From positions 2,356,001 to 2,420,000 of the forward strand of contig NC_013158.1 in the NCBI RefSeq assembly GCF_000023945.1: a stretch of DNA of 64,000 nucleotides. The letters are read 5' to 3'. This DNA comes from Halorhabdus utahensis DSM 12940. Lineage in GTDB: Archaea; Halobacteriota; Halobacteria; Halobacteriales; Haloarculaceae. The position numbers were made by a program, and so were the translations under genes. The first letter of the stretch is position 1, and each line of letters begins with the position of its first letter. Under the pieces are notes generated by a model. It was not told the origin of the DNA and made no database searches. It was given only the letters and a program-made list of their open reading frames with translations. Shown here piece by piece: positions 47,344 through 58,121 of this stretch.

Positions 47344-48378
47344 TTATTGCGTCAAGAGGTGGTCGGCGAGGAACTGCTCCTGGCTCGGTAGCGTCTCCTC
47401 GCGCCACTCGTCGTTGTCGATCATCCCGTGGCCGGCACCATCCCCCGTGAGGACGTCGACCGGCACGCCGGCGTTCCGGTAGGCGTCAGCCAGGGCCGTC
47501 GTCGACCGATACGGGACGACGTTGTCATCGGTGCCGTGGATCAACAGTGCCGGCGGATCGTCGCCCTCAACGTGACTGACGGGTGACCCCTCCTCGAGAC
47601 GCTCCGTCGGGGCGTCCGCGCCGAAAAAGGCCGCGACGAGCGGGTTCTCTCCGATCCCGGATTCAGTGAAGTCGTAGGGGCCGCTGTAGCCGACGAGTGC
47701 GTCGACACCGACCGGGACGTCCGGGTGGAACTCGTCGGGCTGGAAGTTCTCGTGATCGGGCGCGACCGCCACCAGCGCGGCCAGGTGTGCCCCGGCGGAG
47801 TAGCCGGCGAGCGCTCCGCGCTCGCTATCGATTCCATACTCGCCGGCGTTGGCCCGGACCCACTTCACGGCCGCGACGACGTCCCGAACCGCCGCCGGAT
47901 ACTGCTTCTCCTGGGCCAGACGGTACTGAATATCGGCGACGGCGAAGCCTTCCTCGACAAGTCGATCGAACATCGGCCGGTGGCCCTTGTCACCGCCGAT
48001 CCAGCCGCCGCCGTGGGCGTAGACGACGAACGGGCTGGATTCCTCGGTCGATGGGAGATAGAGGTCGAGTCGAAGCGTCCGCTGGGGCGTCTCTCTGAAC
48101 GCGACGTCGGTGATCTCTTCCATCGATTCGGCGGTTGTCGTCGGCTCTTCGGTCGTCGGTTCGTCCGTCGCCGTCGGCTCCTCGGTCGTCGTCGCGGTTT
48201 CTGTGGGCGTTGGTGCTGACGTCGTCGAACGCTCGGAAGGCTCGTCCGTCGGCGTCTCCGGGTCCGACGGTTCCTGGGTACTCGTCGTCGAGTCGTCCGT
48301 CTCGGTTGTACAGCCGGCACCGGCGGCGAGCAGTGCCGTCAGCACGCCACGCCGCGTCCAGGTCGGGGGACCAGTCAT
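47344..48378 (-). CDS. Tat lipoprotein, alpha/beta hydrolase (esterase-like)
   Basis: A 344-residue exported hydrolase. The N terminus TWTRRGVLTALLAAGAGC combines a twin-arginine signal with a lipobox (Cys23). A Thr/Glu/Pro-rich linker (about 25-85) separates it from the hydrolase domain: oxyanion motif AHGGGWIGGDKG (121-132), nucleophile Ser194 in GYSAG, an acid in LLIHGTDDNVVPY and the catalytic His in GAGHGMI. This matches hormone-sensitive-lipase/BD-FAE type esterases. Being outside the cell it may deacylate polysaccharide or short-chain esters; substrate not known. Confidence 0.87.
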   Translation of the reverse strand: MTGPPTWTRRGVLTALLAAGAGCTTETDDSTTSTQEPSDPETPTDEPSERSTTSAPTPTETATTTEEPTATDEPTTEEPTTTAESMEEITDVAFRETPQRTLRLDLYLPSTEESSPFVVYAHGGGWIGGDKGHRPMFDRLVEEGFAVADIQYRLAQEKQYPAAVRDVVAAVKWVRANAGEYGIDSERGALAGYSAGAHLAALVAVAPDHENFQPDEFHPDVPVGVDALVGYSGPYDFTESGIGENPLVAAFFGADAPTERLEEGSPVSHVEGDDPPALLIHGTDDNVVPYRSTTALADAYRNAGVPVDVLTGDGAGHGMIDNDEWREETLPSQEQFLADHLLTQ

Positions 48379-48429
48379 ACTCGCCCGTGAGACGTGACAG
48401 CTAAATAATAGTGTGTGGTTTGGCCCCGA

Positions 48430-50487
<2,058 letters not shown>

Positions 50488-50676
50488 CGTGTCTGTCGTA
50501 GTCGCTTGAACCACTTGACGCCCTCGCTCGATTCGGTTGGTAGCTCGTATCTTCGTTACCGGCTGTAAAAGCAACGTAACTAAAATATCCTGAACAATAT
50601 CTTGGTTAGCGAACAGCTGTAGGGATAGATTTACGTTCAGTTTTCGATGCGACTACGGCTAATCCAGATCGAGCAT

Positions 50677-51714
50677 TCACTCGTCGAGAAACCCGTCGAC
50701 GCCGTCGAGTTCGAGGACGTAGTCGGGTCCAAACGCCGTCGCTGGCGTCTGGTAGCCAGTGATGTCGGCATCATCCTCGACCCGTTCGAGGGCCGTCGTC
50801 GCCGCGTCGACCGTCAGCGCGTACGTTTCGGGCGTTTGCAGTCGTGCCGTCGCCGTTCGCTCGCCGTCAGTCGCTTCTCCCCAGAGCGACACCCGGTCGC
50901 GATCCCGTGCCTGTTCGGCTGGCCCGCTCACGAGCGCCCGGGCCAGTGCTTGCAGCCCATTTTTGACGGGAGGGACGGCCAACAGCGGCGTGAGATAGTG
51001 GCCCGCCCGGAGCAGATATTCGGCGTATTCGGGCGCGCTCAGATACACCTCCACGTTCTCGATGCCGGTCGTGTAGTAGGCCGTCGAGACATCGCCCATC
51101 GGCGCGCCCAAGGCGTGTTTCGGTCCCGATCCGAAATCGATCGTTCGCGTTCTCGATCCCGACGGTTCCGACGTGAGTCGCCCGTCACGTCGAACCATCC
51201 CCCCGGTATCGAGTTGTCCGATTGCCGTCGCCAGCGTCCCGCCGGAGACCGACCCCGGCGCATCGATCCCGAGTCTGAGGTGGGTCGCCTCCGGGAGTCT
51301 GTCGTGGAGATGGGCCGCCAGGCAGTCCGTCGGGACGACGTCGAAGCCCACGCCCGGGAGCAGACAGACGCCCGCGTCCTCGGCGTCCCGGTCCCGTTCA
51401 GCCAGTGTCTCGAAGACCGGGATCTCGCCCGTGATGTCGAGGTAGTCGGTTCCGGTTGCCAGACAGGCCGCGACCATCGGCTTGGCGGTCTCGACGAACG
51501 GGCCCGCGCAGTTGAGTACCACGTCGATCCCATCGAGATGGCTCCGGGCCGCACCGACGGCGAACACGCGGGAGTCGACACCGAGTTGGATCGCGAGTCC
51601 GCGGGTCTTCGTCCCGTTGCGCCCCGCGAGAATGACGTCGAGCCCGCGGTCCACCGCTTCCCGGGCGATGCGCTCGCCCGTATAGCCATACGCGCCGTAG
51701 ATGAGTGCCGTCAT
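50677..51714 (-). CDS. Saccharopine dehydrogenase-like NAD(P)-binding oxidoreductase
   Basis: A 345-residue protein with an N-terminal Rossmann fold (IYGAYGYTGERIAREAVDRG, residues 4-23) followed by DVVLNCAGPFVETAKPMV and TDYLDITGEIPVFETL. This is the saccharopine dehydrogenase/trans-acting enoyl reductase type; the motif GVGFDVVPTDCLAAHL supports it. Such proteins reduce varied substrates, including lipid intermediates. No neighbour helps choose one. Start ATG 51714, with TGATATGG about ten bases upstream. Confidence 0.85.
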   Translation of the reverse strand: MTALIYGAYGYTGERIAREAVDRGLDVILAGRNGTKTRGLAIQLGVDSRVFAVGAARSHLDGIDVVLNCAGPFVETAKPMVAACLATGTDYLDITGEIPVFETLAERDRDAEDAGVCLLPGVGFDVVPTDCLAAHLHDRLPEATHLRLGIDAPGSVSGGTLATAIGQLDTGGMVRRDGRLTSEPSGSRTRTIDFGSGPKHALGAPMGDVSTAYYTTGIENVEVYLSAPEYAEYLLRAGHYLTPLLAVPPVKNGLQALARALVSGPAEQARDRDRVSLWGEATDGERTATARLQTPETYALTVDAATTALERVEDDADITGYQTPATAFGPDYVLELDGVDGFLDE

Positions 51715-51824
51715 GGTCCCATATCAGTCTTCACTGACAAAAGTCCGGTCCTGTCGATCACCGCTGGCGATTCGAGGGATACCGACGCTCGGATCGACGA
51801 ACCCCGGAAGGCTCGCTCTCCTGG

Positions 51825-52454
51825 TCAGCAGACGGGCTTCGGATTGACGCCCATCGACTCCAGCGATTCGGTGTAGGCGTCGTAGGCCGTCTGGATCGCA
51901 GCGGAGGCCGCTTCGGCGGCCTGCTCCCAGTCGTCGTCGCTTTCACAAACGGATTCGAGCAACTCCCCGGCACGCTCCAGTTGCGGATCGAGGTCGCCAC
52001 CCACGTCTCGAAACAGCTGTGCCGTCTGTGGGTCGGCTTCGCCGACGAAGTAGCCGGTGAACTGCTCTTTTGACTTCTCGGCGGCGATCGTGCGGCCGAC
52101 AAATCCACCAAGGCGCTCGACGGTTCCATCGAGACCGCGGAGATAGTCCTGGATTGCGGGGACGCCCTCGCTTGGCTCGTGGTCGTCGAGTTTTCCGGCG
52201 ACGCGCTCGTAGTGGTCGCGTTCTTCGGCGGCGGTCTCCTCGAAGGCGTCGGCGGCCTCGTCGTTGCCCTCGTCAGCTGCCCACTGTTCGTAGGTGACGG
52301 CGGCGTGGTGTTCGGCGTCGGCAGCGGCCGAGAGGACGGTTTCGTCGTCCATGTCTCCCGCTGTGTCGGCGTACAGGGCTTTCGAGGACCCGAGTCGCGA
52401 GAGGGCGGTGTCGTTGTCGTCGCGGATTTGGTGGCTGAACTGCTCGGCGTTCAT
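51825..52454 (-). CDS. Rubrerythrin-like ferritin-fold protein
   Basis: A 209-residue all-helical acidic protein. AEHHAAVTYEQWAADEGNDE and FEETAAEERDHYERVAGKL provide two Glu-x2-His pairs of the ferritin-like four-helix bundle that could bind a di-iron site. The second half (from about 100) is less conserved, with AAEKSKEQFTGYFVGEADPQ. There is no C-terminal rubredoxin domain. Haloarchaeal members are annotated as rubrerythrin family; role probably in peroxide or iron handling. Confidence 0.75.
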   Translation of the reverse strand: MNAEQFSHQIRDDNDTALSRLGSSKALYADTAGDMDDETVLSAAADAEHHAAVTYEQWAADEGNDEAADAFEETAAEERDHYERVAGKLDDHEPSEGVPAIQDYLRGLDGTVERLGGFVGRTIAAEKSKEQFTGYFVGEADPQTAQLFRDVGGDLDPQLERAGELLESVCESDDDWEQAAEAASAAIQTAYDAYTESLESMGVNPKPVC

Positions 52455-52593
52455 GTCTCCGGGTTGGCCCGCCCTGGGTTAGAAGCCACCGATGCCTGCA
52501 AAACTAGATCGTGGTCGCCGTTTCATTTCCTGTTCTCCCAGGTGAGAGCCGGGCAACCGCACGCCTTTCCGGCTGGCGGTCGAGGACTCTCTC

Positions 52594-53664
52594 ATGGGCG
52601 ACGCGAGCGGGGACGTCGGCGAGGACCGGCCGAGCGACACGATGCGCGAGCGGGTGCCGGCGAGCAGCCGCAAGTTCTGGCTGTTGCTCGTCGTGGATCG
52701 CTCGGCCGTCGCGGCCGGGATCGTGGGCGCGATCTTTCTCGCGCTGGTCGCCATCGGTCAGTTTCATCCCGCCGGCACGCCGGCCCTGTTCACCCAGGGC
52801 GATCCACTGGAGACGCTGTTTCAGGGGCTGCTCACCGCGATCATCACCGGCGTCACGCTCGTGCTCACGCTGAGCCAACTCGTCCTCTCACAGGAACAGG
52901 GGCCGATCGGCGACCAGCGCGAGCGCATGGAGGGCGCGATGGCGTTCCGTCGCGACGTCGAGGACGTGATCGAGGAACCGGTGAGTCCGGCCCAGCCCTC
53001 GGCATTCCTGCGGTCGCTGGTCACACTCACGCGCCGCCGGGCCGAGGCCGTCGGGGACGCCGTCGCGGCCATCGACGATCCCGCGCTCACCGAACAGGTC
53101 GACCCGTTCGTCGACAGCGTCGTGGAGAACGCGGATACGGTGGCCCACAACCTCAAGGGGTCACAGTTCGGCGAGTTCGACGTCGTCTTCTCGGCGCTCA
53201 ACTACAACTACTCCTGGAAGCTCTACGCTGGGCGGCGAATTCGGGCCGAGCACGACGACGTTCTCACCGAGGCTGCCGACGACGCCCTGGCGGAGTTGAT
53301 CCAGGCGCTCGAACTGTTCGGCCCGGCGCGCGAGCACTTCAAGACGCTGTACTTCCAGTGGGAGCTCATCGATCTCTCGCGGGCGATGCTGTACGCCTCG
53401 ATCCCGGCGCTTCTCACCGCTGTCTCCGGTGTGCTGTACCTCGATCCGACGGTGTTGTCGGGGACGCTGCTGGGCGTTCGAACCGGTGTGCTCGTCGTGA
53501 GCGGGGCCGTCGCGGTCTCGCTGCTCCCGTTTGCGCTCCTGCTCTCCTACGTCCTCCGCATCGTGACGGTTACCAAACGAACCCTCTCGATCGGCCCGTT
53601 CATCCTGCGAGAAACCGACCGTACCCATGACCTCACGGCTGACACCGAGACGGATCGTGAGTAG
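52594..53664 (+). CDS. Four-helix membrane protein, unknown
   Basis: A 356-residue protein with two helices near the N terminus (about 33-53 and 70-90, AIITGVTLVLTLSQLVLSQE), a long soluble middle part of helices with EFDVVFSALNYNYSWKLYAG, and two helices near the C terminus (about 270-292 and 299-322). The plan (2 + soluble + 2) is consistent with conserved haloarchaeal membrane proteins of unknown function. It precedes the RecA-like gene by 69 bp in the same direction and may be co-transcribed with it. Confidence 0.7.
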   Translation: MGDASGDVGEDRPSDTMRERVPASSRKFWLLLVVDRSAVAAGIVGAIFLALVAIGQFHPAGTPALFTQGDPLETLFQGLLTAIITGVTLVLTLSQLVLSQEQGPIGDQRERMEGAMAFRRDVEDVIEEPVSPAQPSAFLRSLVTLTRRRAEAVGDAVAAIDDPALTEQVDPFVDSVVENADTVAHNLKGSQFGEFDVVFSALNYNYSWKLYAGRRIRAEHDDVLTEAADDALAELIQALELFGPAREHFKTLYFQWELIDLSRAMLYASIPALLTAVSGVLYLDPTVLSGTLLGVRTGVLVVSGAVAVSLLPFALLLSYVLRIVTVTKRTLSIGPFILRETDRTHDLTADTETDRE

Positions 53665-53733
53665 TCAGGCTTCGACCTCATGGACATCGACGCCCGCCGT
53701 AACACACAAGCCCGCCCGCCGAGACCCATCGGT

Positions 53734-54570
53734 ATGGAACGCATCCCCCTGGGAATCCAGCGGATGGACTCGATCGTCAACGGCGGGGCCCCGCGGGGGA
53801 CCGTCGTCTTACTTTCGGGCGAATCAGGGGCCGGCGCACGCGAGTTCATGTACACCAGCGCGCTCATCAACGGGCTGGCGACGGGCGATCCGGAACTGCA
53901 CGACCTCTATTACGGTGATCTCGCGGCCGACGCGACGCTCCCCGAGGAGATCCACTACGTCTCCTTTAGCGCCGGGGAGTCACAGTTCCGGTGGGAAGTC
54001 TCCCAGACGATCGACGACGAGATCGTCGAGGCCGGACTGCAGGCGGTGACGTTTCACGATCTCTCGACGCATTTCTTCCACGAGAGCCCGCTCCCGCGGG
54101 ACTGGTACGCCGAGCGGACGGCCAGCGTGACCGATCTCCGATCGCGGACCGACCGCGAGGAGCTATTGTCGGCCTTTGGCGATCTCATGTCCACGCACGG
54201 CCCTGACAATCTCGTCGTGATCGACTCGCTGACTGACCTCATCAGCACGACCGGTGAGGAGGTCACGTGGTCCGACATCAACTACGTGGTCAAGGGACTC
54301 CAGAAGGCGGCCCACTCCTGGGACGGCTTGATCCTTGCCCACGTCAACCACGAGACGGTCTCGCCCGAACGCCTCGGCCAGCTCGGTGACGCCGTCAACG
54401 GCACGATGCGATTCGAGTGGGAGAGCGGCGGCAGCACGCGTGCGCGGACGCTCGTCATCAAGCAGTTCCGTGGCGTCCTCTCACAGCTCGAAGACGAGGA
54501 CATCGTCCGCTTCGAAACTGAGATCGACGATGCCGGCTTCGATATCAGCGACGTCCGGAAGATCAGGTAA
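53734..54570 (+). CDS. RecA/KaiC-like ATPase homologue with altered Walker A
   Basis: A 278-residue RAD55/KaiC-type protein. It opens with RIPLGIQRMDSIVNGGAPRG, the familiar pre-P-loop region, but the loop reads GESGAGAR (29-36): the conserved Lys is an Arg and no Ser/Thr follows. Walker B is DNLVVIDSLTDLI and the C-terminal strand FEWESGGSTRARTLVIKQFR is normal. ATP hydrolysis is therefore doubtful. In haloarchaea these are listed as HTR-like or RecA-like regulators. ATG 53734 gives the standard start; ATG 53680 is also open. Confidence 0.8.
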   Translation: MERIPLGIQRMDSIVNGGAPRGTVVLLSGESGAGAREFMYTSALINGLATGDPELHDLYYGDLAADATLPEEIHYVSFSAGESQFRWEVSQTIDDEIVEAGLQAVTFHDLSTHFFHESPLPRDWYAERTASVTDLRSRTDREELLSAFGDLMSTHGPDNLVVIDSLTDLISTTGEEVTWSDINYVVKGLQKAAHSWDGLILAHVNHETVSPERLGQLGDAVNGTMRFEWESGGSTRARTLVIKQFRGVLSQLEDEDIVRFETEIDDAGFDISDVRKIR

Positions 54571-54645
54571 CCCTCCGCATCCGCCAGTATCGATCGCGGG
54601 AATCGGTGGCAAACCCTTAACTATCCGCTCGCGGAATCTCTGGTG

Positions 54646-55563
54646 ATGGCGAGCGAGTCCACGGATTCGCCGGACGCCGCCGTTCAGTTGCCGCCTGAGC
54701 TTGACGAATGGCTTGCCCAACACGCCGCTGAACTCGATGTCGAGCGGGACGAGCTCGTGGCCCGTCTGCTCACGACGTATCGGACGACCGCCGAACGCGT
54801 CGAGGGCGACGTCGATGCGGATCTGTCTGTTCTCCTCGACCGTGAGCACATCGAGTCGATCGTTCGGGACGTCCTCGACGAGAACGAGCCCCGAGATGGC
54901 AGTGGGGAGATCGAAGCAGCAACCGAGGCGCTCACCGACCGCATCGAGGAGGTCGATGACCGCTTCCAGGAGAAGCTTGACGACGTCCGCTCGCGCGTCG
55001 TTCAGGTCAAGCGGGAAGCCGACGCGAAGGCACCCGCGGACCACGACCACGACGCGTTCGACCGCCTCGACGTGATCGAGGAGCGCCTGGATTCGCTCGA
55101 AGCCGACTTTGCGGCCCTATCCGCCGATGTCGACTCGCGTGCTTCCCAGTCGGCGCTCGAGGAACTGGCCGACGACGTCGCGGCCACCGACGAGTCGCTG
55201 ACGGCTCAGGACGACCGCCTCGACGACGTCGAGGAGAAACTCCAGACGGTTGCCTGGGCGATCAGCGACCTCCGTGAGGCCCAGGCGCGAGACGAAACTG
55301 AGACCGTCGACCGGATCAAGGCCGCTGCCGGTCGTCACGACGTAAGCCGGGCTGTCTGTGAGAACTGCGGCGACGGGGTCGAGATTGCGTTGCTGACCCG
55401 GGCTGCCTGTCCCCATTGCGAGGCTGCGGTCACGACCGTCGAACCGTCGAGCGGGTTCTTCGGCAAGCCCCGACTCGTCACTGCCACGCCGATCGAGGGG
55501 ACTGTCGAGGACGACGCCGACGGCGACGTCGGGGCCCCTGATCGACGGGGTGATTCACCGTGA
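54646..55563 (+). CDS. Coiled-coil protein with C-terminal zinc ribbon
   Basis: A 305-residue acidic protein. The first 55 residues (LPPELDEWLAQHAAELDVER) look like a short DNA-binding or dimerisation helix pair; residues about 85-225 are a long heptad-rich coiled coil (RLDVIEERLDSLEADFAALS and similar); residues about 238-268 form a zinc ribbon, CENCGDGV...CPHCEA; the tail is disordered. CCCTTAACTATCC (54614-54626) lies 27 bp before the ATG, supporting this start over a GTG one codon upstream. The next gene overlaps its stop codon by four bases. Function unknown; a nucleic-acid or transcription-linked role is suggested by the neighbour TFS. Confidence 0.75.
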   Translation: MASESTDSPDAAVQLPPELDEWLAQHAAELDVERDELVARLLTTYRTTAERVEGDVDADLSVLLDREHIESIVRDVLDENEPRDGSGEIEAATEALTDRIEEVDDRFQEKLDDVRSRVVQVKREADAKAPADHDHDAFDRLDVIEERLDSLEADFAALSADVDSRASQSALEELADDVAATDESLTAQDDRLDDVEEKLQTVAWAISDLREAQARDETETVDRIKAAAGRHDVSRAVCENCGDGVEIALLTRAACPHCEAAVTTVEPSSGFFGKPRLVTATPIEGTVEDDADGDVGAPDRRGDSP

Positions 55564-56300
55564 GCGACGACGACCCCGATACACGAGAGGACGATTCTGA
55601 CCGACGAGAGGATGATCCTGCCCAATCGGAGCCGGATGATTTCGGATTTCCGGCGTCGGATCGGGACGATGTCGAGGCGGACGATTCGAACGAGCAAGCG
55701 GCGGAACCGGCCGCGGAGACGCCAGACGACGCGACCGATCCGTTCGAGCGCCTCGATGGGCCGGATCGCCCCCCGGGCGGTGATCCGTTTGCGGAGATCG
55801 ACGAGACCGCTCCCGAGCAGGCCCCAGACCGCTCGTCGTTCGACACCCTGGGATTCGAACAGACTGGCGAGGACAGCCACGAATCGGACCCTGAGCCGAC
55901 CACCGACGCGTCCGCCGAGGCGACCCCCGGCGAGTCGGCTGCGGAGGACCCGTTCGATCGACTGGGTGGCCAGCGCCGTCAGGGCGACCCCTTCGAGGGA
56001 CTCGGGGAGACGGCGCGTGATCCCGCCACGAGCGCCGAGACCGACGACGACCTCTGGGAGAACCTCTCGCGGTCGGCTGCCGAACCCGAGACGGAAACCC
56101 GCGGCGAGCGCCGCTTCGCCGAGGTGGACAAACACAGCTACTGTGAGAACTGCGAGTACTTCTCGGAGCCCCCTGATGTCGAGTGCGCCCACGAGGGGAC
56201 CAACATCGTCGAGTTCGTCGACTACGAGACGGTGCGGGTCGCCGACTGTCCGGTCGTCGTCGAACGGGAGGAACTCGCCGAGATGGACGACGAGCGCTGA
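55560..56300 (+). CDS. Acidic low-complexity protein with conserved Cys-rich end
   Basis: A 246-residue protein from a GTG that overlaps the preceding stop (GTGA). Residues 1-170 are dominated by Asp, Glu, Pro and Ser and contain repeated short blocks DPFERLDG, DPFDRLGG, DPFEGLGE, spaced 40-60 residues apart, a possible short linear motif. The last 60 residues are ordered: KHSYCENCEYFSEPPDVECA then HEGTNIVEFVDYETVRVADC, with four Cys that could hold a metal. I recognise no family beyond conserved haloarchaeal protein. Confidence 0.72.
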   Translation: MSDDDPDTREDDSDRREDDPAQSEPDDFGFPASDRDDVEADDSNEQAAEPAAETPDDATDPFERLDGPDRPPGGDPFAEIDETAPEQAPDRSSFDTLGFEQTGEDSHESDPEPTTDASAEATPGESAAEDPFDRLGGQRRQGDPFEGLGETARDPATSAETDDDLWENLSRSAAEPETETRGERRFAEVDKHSYCENCEYFSEPPDVECAHEGTNIVEFVDYETVRVADCPVVVEREELAEMDDER

Positions 56301-56345
56301 TCGCAGACGGGCAGGCTTTTGACTCAGAATCCCCTTTTGACACGT

Positions 56346-56669
56346 ATGCAGTTCTGTGAGGAGTGCGGTTCGATGATGCATGCAGACGGCGAGGAGATGG
56401 TCTGTCAGAGCTGTGGCTATCGGGAAGCCAAGGATCAGGACCTGGCCGACGATTTCGTCTCGACGCAGGATCAGACCGACGACGACCTGATCGAGACCGA
56501 GGAGGACGCCAACTTCGAGGGCAAGCCCACCGCCGACGACGTCGTGTGTGACGAGTGTGGCCACGGGGTTGCCTGGTATACGATCAAGCAGACCGGGTCC
56601 GCGGACGAACCGCCGACGCGCTTTTTCAAATGTAAGGAGTGTGGGCACCGCTGGCGGGGGTATAGTTAA
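56346..56669 (+). CDS. Transcription factor S (RNA cleavage factor)
   Basis: A 107-residue archaeal TFS, related to RpoB9/TFIIS, which rescues stalled RNA polymerase by stimulating transcript cleavage. N-terminal zinc ribbon CEECGSMM...CQSCGYR; C-terminal ribbon CDECGHGVAWYTI...CKECGHRWRGYS. The cleavage loop SADEPPTRFFKC keeps the essential Asp-Glu pair. ATG 56346 (MQFCEECGS) is the family start; nine extra upstream codons are open. It closes the 54.6-56.7 kb gene run and is followed by the hairpin array. Confidence 0.95.
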   Translation: MQFCEECGSMMHADGEEMVCQSCGYREAKDQDLADDFVSTQDQTDDDLIETEEDANFEGKPTADDVVCDECGHGVAWYTIKQTGSADEPPTRFFKCKECGHRWRGYS

Positions 56670-56760
56670 AATACGCACTCGGCGGTGTTCAGATAAGCAT
56701 CAATCAAAGAGCTACTTTCTGCTGGTGAATATGCTGAATCCTGGTGGACCGAAAGGGCGA

Positions 56761-57170
56761 GCCACGCGTGGCGGCTGCGAGGCGGTTGCACCGCCTCGAA
56801 CTCGCGGCGCACAGCGCCGCGCATGGCCCGTGCGAATAGCGTGGGAGCGAAGCTCCCACGAACAATGCGAGCGGGCCATCAGCCCGCGAGCATACGGGCG
56901 CTTCGCGCCCGTGAGCAGACACTACAGGACGCGGATCGTCCGAAGCGCGTGGTCCGAAAGAGCGAAGTCGTCCGAGAGAGCGCAGCTCTCTCGGGATCAC
57001 GAAAGAGCGCGACGCGCTCTTTCGGACGACTCTTTCGTCATCTGCTCGCGGATTCGTTGGACGTAGTCCAACGCTCATCTCGGAAATCTCCGATTTCCGG
57101 CGACAACGAGCGCGAGACGCGAACGGAGTGAGCGTCTCGGATCGCTCGAACGGGGAGCGTAGCGACCCGT
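56761..57170. repeat. Array of about twelve perfect hairpins in a non-coding spacer
   Basis: In 570 gene-free bases (56670-57239) I count, with perfect arms: 56761-56772 (12-bp palindrome), 56778-56798 (8 bp), 56804-56820 (7), 56840-56860 (9), 56871-56887 (6), 56894-56912 (8), 56972-56994 (10), 57000-57024 (11), 57055-57073 (8), 57081-57099 (8), 57113-57139 (8) and 57150-57170 (5). Seven have three-base loops (ACA, GAA, TTC, GCA, GAC, GTA, TCC). Stem sequences all differ, so it is not a repeat family in sequence but in shape. An outer pair of arms (56955-56974 with 57022-57037) encloses the 56972 and 57000 hairpins. Confidence 0.85.
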
Positions 57171-57239
57171 GAGAGTCGCGGGACCGGAACTGACGAGGGC
57201 TTTCAGAGTGGTGTCGCTCTTTTCAAATTCTCATTAGAA

Positions 57240-57728
57240 CTATCCCCCAAACAACTCTTTCGCCCGCCGATAGATCGGCGCGCCGAGCCAGTCCCGCTCG
57301 TCAGCCAATTGTTCCACAGCCGCCAGTGCGTCCTCGCCATCCAGCACGTCCCGTTCGACCAACGCCCGCAACAGGATCGGCGAGATGGCGATCCGTGTCT
57401 CTGTCACGGCCTGGAGTTCCGGGAGCGCACGCAGGTCGTCGGTGATGAGGAAGTCGGCGTTGCGTTCCCGGGCGAGGACAACCGCGCTCCCTTCGCCAGC
57501 ATCGATCCGTCCCGACTCGATCGGTTCGTCGACTTCGTGGACGGCAAGGGTTTCCTGCCGGTCGAGCACCGCTTGGGCGGCCCTGCCGTGGCTGTCCGCG
57601 TAGTCGGCCATCTCCTGGAGTTCCGAAAACACCGTCTCCGTAGTGCGGACATCGAACTCCGCGAGGAGGAGATCCAATCGGTTGATCGACGCGAGTGAGA
57701 CCAGCGCGCTCGTGTCCGCGACGATCAT
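57240..57728 (-). CDS. PIN-domain toxin, VapC-like (DUF3368-type)
   Basis: A 162-residue PIN-fold protein, presumably a ribonuclease. Acidic residues of the active site: Asp5 (MIVADTSALV), Glu36 (TVFSELQEM), Glu79 in DAGEGSAVVLA and Asp97/Asp98 in FLITDDLRAL. The last strongly matches DUF3368-type PIN proteins. It is longer than classic VapC (about 130) by a C-terminal helix. Its ATG overlaps the antitoxin stop (ATGA), the standard order antitoxin-toxin. Confidence 0.88.
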   Translation of the reverse strand: MIVADTSALVSLASINRLDLLLAEFDVRTTETVFSELQEMADYADSHGRAAQAVLDRQETLAVHEVDEPIESGRIDAGEGSAVVLARERNADFLITDDLRALPELQAVTETRIAISPILLRALVERDVLDGEDALAAVEQLADERDWLGAPIYRRAKELFGG

Positions 57729-58039
57729 GCCTCGTCGTCGAGCGCGGCGAGATCGGCTGCCAGTTCCTCACCATCGTCGAGCAGCGACTTCGAGGCCCGG
57801 ACGGACTCGGCGTCCTGCCGGCCGACGAACGCCTTCAGCACGTCGAATCCGATTTCGTCGTCCAGATAGAGTTCGACGACCGCCTCGCGGAACCGCTCGT
57901 CGTCCTCGACCTCGGCCAGATACTCCCGGAGGGCTTCCTTGACGATCTCCGTCCGGTCAGCGTGGCTAACCTCGGCGGCCACGTCGGCTTTCTCAACCAG
58001 TTCGTCCGGCAACCGAAAGTTGACCCGTTTAGTCCCCAT
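57725..58039 (-). CDS. Ribbon-helix-helix antitoxin, VapB-like
   Basis: A 104-residue antitoxin. MGTKRVNFRLPDELVEKADV is the ribbon-helix-helix strand and first helix; ADRTEIVKEALREYLAEVED completes the DNA-binding dimer unit. The rest should wrap the toxin. ATG 58039 was chosen as RHH proteins start at this strand; ATG 58051 lies within the operator and is less likely. It is followed with a four-base overlap by the PIN toxin gene, and preceded by a perfect dyad at 58046-58060. Confidence 0.85.
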   Translation of the reverse strand: MGTKRVNFRLPDELVEKADVAAEVSHADRTEIVKEALREYLAEVEDDERFREAVVELYLDDEIGFDVLKAFVGRQDAESVRASKSLLDDGEELAADLAALDDEA

Positions 58040-58045
58040 GTGTGG

Positions 58046-58060
58046 GTACATTGTATGTAC
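58046..58060. promoter_or_regulatory. Palindromic operator of the toxin-antitoxin pair
   Basis: GTACAT-TGT-ATGTAC, a perfect 6-bp dyad six bases before the antitoxin ATG. RHH antitoxins bind such short dyads to repress their own operon, so this is the likely autoregulatory site. Confidence 0.6.
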
Positions 58061-58121
58061 AGATTCAAATCGGTTTCGCCGGCTTCTTCGTCGGTGCAAC
58101 TGGAGGCGGATGGATCCCAAC

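Noticed and set aside
52179-53630. Open frame of 483 codons on the plus strand
   Set aside because: Arg/Gly-rich, basic product overlapping the rubrerythrin-like gene and the membrane-protein gene in another frame; unlike acidic haloarchaeal proteins.
56761-57170. CRISPR array
   Set aside because: No repeated unit: each palindrome has its own sequence, spacing is irregular and no cas genes are near.
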